Under the pieces are notes generated by a model. It searched no databases. It was not told the DNA's origin and saw only the letters and a list, made by a program, of their open reading frames with translations. DNA of 64,000 bases from Haematococcus lacustris (taxonomy: Eukaryota > Chlorophyta > Chlorophyceae > Chlamydomonadales > Haematococcaceae): contig JASKMD010000362.1 in the NCBI GenBank assembly GCA_030144725.1, forward strand, positions 1 to 64,000, given 5' to 3'. Shown one piece after another: positions 54,908 through 64,000 of the stretch. The position numbers were made by a program, and so were the translations under genes. Each line of letters begins with the position of its first letter. Position 1 is the first letter of the stretch.

Positions 54908-55183
54908 CACTGCGGTGCCAGCATTGGGGTGCGGAAGTCCAGGCGTGATGAACGTGCAGCGCCAGGTCAGCGCGGCCAGGTTGCGATAACGCACCAGGAT
55001 CACCCATTCCAACAATCGCCATCCTCGCCTGCGCAGCCATCAGCGCCGATGCGTGGTACAAAAGTTTTAGCAAGTGGAGGGCGCACGGACTTCAATAGAC
55101 AAAAGAGAGCACTCAAGCAGGTAGTGCAGGGCTACAACAAAGCTGCCAACTTGATGCAGCAGTCACACCACGTGCACCAAATG
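54908..55183. other. pfkB upstream region
   Basis: Presumed promoter of the pfkB gene; no motif assigned. Confidence 0.4.
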
Positions 55184-57190
55184 TTTATCCGTTAGATTGC
55201 CATGTTTGGCGGCTGCAGCTTGTCATGTCAGGGCTTCGTCCTCAAGCAGCAGCTCTCTATCTTTGTAGTTGGTATTTTGCTCGGTTTATTTTGCAATGGG
55301 TCACCCCCGCCATTGGCTGCACCCCTGATAACTATCCGACTGATCTTTAAGATTTTTTCAGCGATTCTTGCGCAGGGCTGTGCAGCTCACGAGCGCGAGG
55401 CTAGCGGGCTGCTCGGGCTGATGTGCACCTGTGCCGGGGCGGGCGGGGGTGTTGAGAATTCTGGTCGCATTGTGCCGGGAATGGCCTGCTTATTGGGGCT
55501 GTGGTCAGAGAACAGCTATCGCGCTCAGCGGCCCAGCTTTTCAAATGTTTGAATTTCTTGTCGGGCGCAGGATTTCCTGTCGGGGGCAGGACCCCCCTTG
55601 ACATGTGTTAGAGTGCTGGTATGGCTTTTGGGCTGCTCTTTAGGGTGTGTCGGCTAATATTAGCTCCGAGCCAAAACTGGCTCTACTGCGGCTAATATTA
55701 GCTCAAGGGGCGGCCGGGCGGTCGGTAACCGAGGGGTACGGTGTTCTATCCCTGCCGGATGCAAAGTCTCCGCTATCTTTCTATGCTTGTCAAGAGATAC
55801 CTTTGCGAAGACACCTATTACCGCAACTTTGCTAGCTGCAAGGGGGCACGTGAGGTGGTGGTATATAACAAGCACTACTTGGAAACTCTATGAAAACTGC
55901 GCGAAAGGGGTGTCCATGGTGTCCATGGTGAATGCAAGGTCAAGGCTGCAGAGCTACAGGGCAGTTGGACTGCAGGGCTGTAGGCTATAGCCTAGCATGC
56001 GGACTTGGGACTGTTGCTCTGCTTGCCTGAGATGGTGGGAGTCAGCTGCCCGTTTACAGCAACGGTCAATATGCTGGTACTGCCCAGTCGTCATGTTCGA
56101 GCAGCTGACCGTCGTCCAGCAGAGCACGCACGCGATCATGACCTTTTTCAGTTTCAAGTCGACCATCGCGCGAAAGTTTGTGCGCACGGCCTTGCTGGCC
56201 TTCAGCTTTTCGAGGAGGGCAGCGACATTGTGGGTCTTGTTCTTAATCCTCTGGGTCCATGAGGCGGCCTCCGATGGCGCATAGGGGTAGTAGGTGCGTA
56301 GGGGGCACAGCGTCACCAGTCGCAGCCATTGCGCTAGGAAGCGAACGAAGACGTGACACGAATCGAGAGCTATTATGAGCTATTATGGTTGGCTGGCTAT
56401 TATTTCTATTACTAATATTAGCTGGGGGGGTGAACCACCCTACTGCTCTTGCACCACAACAGCGTGCAACTCGTGTCGCGTCACCCCATGTCAGTTTTTT
56501 ATGTTTTTTTACTTTCTTGACAATTTTTCAGAGTCCAACCACGACGTCAAATGATAAACTGCCAGTTCTGTGCTGCTCCCTGTGTGGGCATCTAACGTCT
56601 AATCAGGACAGAAGCGCGATGTCATCATGTTTGGGCCGTTTCATGAGTGGGCGGTCAATTTTTTCCCAGCTCAGTTTCTACATGTTTTTGACCAATTCTT
56701 GCTGCGCGTGGTTGCTCGGAAGTCGCAGGCATCAATGATCAGAGCATCCTGCAATCTCGCAACTTGGCAGCAGCTTGCACATGGCACAGGTTCATCAGCA
56801 ATCCGCCGTCGCGGTCACGCCCCCAGCTTGGGAGATGGTTTCGATGCGTGCTGGGACGCAGCAGCACTGTCGCGTGCTGACCTGAAAATTTGAATTGTCC
56901 GTCGCGGGTTGGGGCCAGCCACCCGGCAAATCGTTGGGGCTGGCTGCACTCTAGTTAGGCCATAACTAGCTCATCGCACCAATCGGCGGCCTCATCCGTG
57001 CAGAAATGAGTAAGAAAGGTATCTCTTGAGCCACGGGGGTGCAGCCAATGGCGGGGGTGACCCGTTTTTTATTTATCCGTTAGATTGCCATGTTTGGCGG
57101 CTGCAGCTTGTCATGTCAGGGCTTCGTCCTCAAGCAGCAGCTCTCTATCTTTGTAGTTGGTATAGTGAGAGCTCGGTTTATTTTGCAATG
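55184..57190. repeat. Long direct repeats flanking the TIR element
   Basis: 55184-55298 (115 bp) and 57072-57190 (119 bp) are the same sequence apart from a short indel, from TTTATCCGTTAGATTGCC to TTTATTTTGCAATG. They lie immediately outside the inverted ends of the element at 55298-57063. Confidence 0.85.
55298..57063. mobile_element. DNA element with 28-bp perfect terminal inverted repeats
   Basis: 1766 bp; the ends GGGTCACCCCCGCCATTGGC... (55298-55325) and their reverse complement (57036-57063) match at all 28 positions. The left 255 bp are repeat R2, also at 30212. Inside, a minus-strand ORF at 55954-56316 (SWTQRIKNKTHNVAALLEKL) is the only coding-like sequence and matches no family I know. 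No short target duplication is clear. Probably non-autonomous. Confidence 0.7.
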
Positions 57191-58242
57191 ATCTTCGTAT
57201 GGAAAGTTTAGAGTGCTGGTCGCGACATTACATTGCACCACCGAGGAAAGACCTCATTACGGATGCAAAGCTGAACGCTTAGGTCACCCTGCCTCCAGGC
57301 TTTGCTGCCTGCTTGCTCGAGCAAAAAAGGGAGCAGGCTGAAGCGTGCGGCCTAGCGAGACACACTCCTCGCGGTCGCTGTCACTACGAAACCCAGTGAA
57401 TATGAGCTCTGCCGGGTGCTTTCACCAGGGTAGCCCACCCTGGCCATGTGCAAAAGCTTGATCTGAGGCCCTAGACCGAGGCAAACAGCTACCTATGAAG
57501 TCACTGGCTGCAGCGCTCTGTAGCAATTGTGCATCAATCCTTCTAGCCTGTCGAGGCTGTGATGCAGCCAACAGCGGGTTAGGTTTTGAGTTGAAAGTTA
57601 AGTGCTTAGGATTAGGCTTGACTTAAGAATCAGGGTCAGGAATAACCCTGACCCATCCCAAGACTGCACGAGTAACACCAGCACGGTAGCTGGTCACAGG
57701 TGAGGCCGCCGTCATGTAGTGTCTAATGTGCCATTGTTTTGGTGCAAGGCTGTGATGCGGCCAGCAGCTTCATTAATGGTCCTGCAGCATGAGGGTGAAC
57801 CACTCAGCTGCTGTCACTGCTGGTATGACAGTTGGGCAGTTGGGGCTGCAATGCCCCTGCCATCTTCCCATTGCTGTTGCTCCAGTTGCTGCTAGTGCTG
57901 TGACCTGCAGTCATCTGCCTGCCTGTATGGCATGGTTGCTGCGGCCAATCCCTCGCAGGCTGCACCCCATGCTGGCACTCTCATGAGTTTTTGAATCATG
58001 CAGCAGCCTGGTGGGAAGGCACTACTGAGCTGAGCAATGTCCCAGGCCTGGAAAAGGCAATGATTCTTAGACTGAAGCTGGCATAAGCCACTCACACTGT
58101 TTACATGTGGCCACATGCGAACACCAATGCAGGGCATTCCTGCTGGCCAAAGCAAATAACTGACATGTCATGCTCTCTTGCCGTGCTAACTGCCTCGCTG
58201 CATTGCTGTCCAGTGGTGCTGCTGCCAGCCCTACGCTGCAGT
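57191..58242. other. No gene recognised; RPS13 3' flank
   Basis: Short ORFs only. TTACA at 58101-58105 (TGTAA on the minus strand) lies about 140 nt past the RPS13 stop and is a plausible algal poly(A) signal. Confidence 0.45.
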
Positions 58243-59081
58243 TTACGACACCATGGTGGAAGCGGTTGCTGACTCATACTTCCTGCATGCAAAACAGATG
58301 CAACATCATTGCATGCGAGCTTCTAGCAAGCAATTGCTGATGTGCTTGGGGGGAGCAGTGGCATGAGTTCCTCACCAGTTAGGCGGCAGCTTCCTGGCAC
58401 GCTTGTAGTACCGGGCCAAGCGGTGAATGCGGGACTCCACCAGAATCAGCCTATGCATGCAAAACACATAACCACTATGTGTTGAGCTGCTGAGCTACCC
58501 AGCTCTCCACTTGGCTTGCTGCTTAATGCATAAGGTCCAGGCTTGAGCTGGGAATGCTAACCTGAACTTGCCGTCCTTGTCCTTGCGGCTGCGCTCCAAG
58601 TGCTTGCGCACAGACACTGCGTGCGCGCACAGTGTAATAACTCCAATGTCAGTAACCAGAGTCCGTGCCGCGCGAGCTGCAGGCGCAGCCGTAGCACATA
58701 TCTTTTTGATCAGGTGGTACAGGTCCTCTGGGATCTCGGGGGCCAGCCCATGGCCTTTGAGAATGCGCAGAATCTTGGAGCCGGTAACAGAGTTCACCTG
58801 GCACACGGCACCAACATTTCTGGAGTCCATGCTGCGGCTCGGCGGGCCGGCTACCAAATGTTTTCTTTCGTCCTCTATACTGCAAGACTACCAACCTGAG
58901 GAATGCCGTTGGAGTCCCTGAGAATGACACCAATCTGCGACGGGGTCATGCCCTTGCGCGCCAGCTTGCAAATCTGGTCGGTGACCTCGGTGGCGGTTGT
59001 CTTGCACCAGCTGGGAGGGCTGCGCTTGTAGGGCAGAGCAGAAGAGCTCATGCCCTTGCCCTTGCTATGCATTCGACCCAT
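58243..59081 (-). CDS. RPS13: 40S ribosomal protein S13 (uS15)
   Basis: Five exons on the minus strand: 58896-59081, 58698-58797, 58562-58616, 58376-58450, 58243-58282; 151 residues, the standard length of eukaryotic S13. The protein begins [20 protein letters not shown] and continues [39 protein letters not shown] and HLIKK. The C-terminal half reads [38 protein letters not shown] and [11 protein letters not shown]. uS15 binds 18S rRNA in the small subunit. The second intron (77 bp) has no stop in frame and a length giving an open frame, so simple ORF calling reads through it; family alignment shows it must be removed. This is the most certain gene in the window. Confidence 0.97.
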
Positions 59082-59720
59082 CTTGACGGGTTGCTGTCAC
59101 AAACTGCGCGCAGAGGAGAAAGAGCACGCCGCAACGACGCCGGCCAAATAAGAAACCACAACCGACCAACCGTGACGGCCATCATTGCATGAGCCGCAGG
59201 GTTTTAGAAAAGACATACTGGCGTATAGTCGCATATTCAATGGTAACGTCACGCCCAGCTACAGGACATTTCCGACACTACGCTAACACTTCTCTACGCC
59301 CGTGTCTTTACACCTCCGCTACACACCAGTACACATTGCTGGCACTGCTTGCCTCTGGCAGAGCCTGCCATTGGTAGCTATTTACCAACCTTTTGCATTG
59401 CTTCGTGCCGGAAAGACAACTCAGGCCTCCGTCGCAGGTGCTTGCATACACCATGTGCTTCAACATTTAGTGCATACGCCCGTCTCACACCCATCATGCC
59501 ACATGAGTGTATACGTTCATGCAGCAACTGACACCATGAACGCCATCGACGCGACAACAATACTTCCTGAAACCCCAGCCCTGTACCTCAATGAAATTAG
59601 TTTCTCAGCATGCACTCATGACCCATGTCAAAGTCCGGCCACCAACAGGCAGCATGCCTTGCATCACACTTGACTCCCTCACACGCAGCCTGTCTAACGT
59701 CACACCAGGTGCCTCCAGCC
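59082..59720. other. RPS13 promoter region and SPATA20 3' end
   Basis: 640 bp between two genes on the same strand. No other gene is visible; core promoter elements were not recognised. Confidence 0.45.
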
Positions 59721-63959
<4,239 letters not shown>

Positions 63960-64000
63960 CTGGGCCCAGGCTCAGGGTCATGGCTCAGGGTCATGGGTCG

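Noticed and set aside
54683..55195. Plus-strand 170-residue ORF
   Set aside because: Overlaps pfkB exon 1 in antisense; the minus frame joins in phase to the next exon and matches the family.
58617..58697. Continuous ORF through RPS13 intron 2 (an [14 protein letters not shown]... insertion)
   Set aside because: The S13 family has no insertion between HLIKK and SVRKHL; GT and AG sites in the right phase remove it and give the exact family length.

Overview
The window reads as nuclear DNA of a green alga in the Chlamydomonadales. The genes are split by many short GT-AG (a few GC-AG) introns, GC content is high, and CAG/CTG runs and G-rich satellites are everywhere. The encoded proteins are typical eukaryotic or algal ones: ribosomal protein S13, HSBP1, an SnRK2-like kinase with a Q/P-rich tail, a plastid-type glutathione peroxidase, a pfkB kinase, a ciliary UPF0193 protein and SPATA20. 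The repeated C-terminal motif DRDCNAALN followed by a K-R-L-R-D-K-P-P-K tail resembles a multicopy family I associate with Haematococcus; that genus is an inference.

Layout. 1-0.4 kb: duplicated SPATA20 exon. 2.4-10.6 kb: HSBP1 (minus) head to head with a 13-exon SnRK2-like kinase (plus). 11.7-14.9 kb: kinase exon fragment, a Fanzor/TnpB-like element (minus) and a divergent F-box/LRR gene (plus). 15.8-20.3 kb: a small membrane protein and UPF0193. 20.6-27.3 kb: a second Fanzor-like tail, then an old repeat split by a young copia LTR element that has lost its reverse transcriptase. 27.3-31.9 kb: AT-rich DNA, a fold-back MITE, a 0.5 kb TGGGC satellite and interspersed repeats. 31.9-36.4 kb: inverted decayed copy of the LRR/Fanzor unit, split by an hAT-like transposon. 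37-40.5 kb: an unknown gene, a 0.7 kb CCCCG satellite and decayed ORFs. 40.6-44.0 kb: glutathione peroxidase with an in-frame TGA at the catalytic position. 44.9-49.7 kb: repeats, a second hAT-like remnant and a truncated copy of the unknown gene. 50.9-54.9 kb: pfkB kinase (minus). 55.2-57.2 kb: a TIR element between long direct repeats. 58.2-59.1 kb: RPS13 (minus). 59.7-64.0 kb: 3' part of SPATA20 (minus), with a 1.2 kb in-frame 9-bp minisatellite.

The cellular genes do not form a pathway. The most notable items are (i) the Fanzor-like tail family with a conserved 3' module containing a hairpin and signs of retroposition, duplicated once together with a divergent LRR gene, (ii) the probable selenoprotein glutathione peroxidase, and (iii) the coding minisatellite in SPATA20. 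Exon models were built by hand from splice motifs, phase continuity and family similarity; the six complete or partial multi-exon models each sum to a multiple of three.
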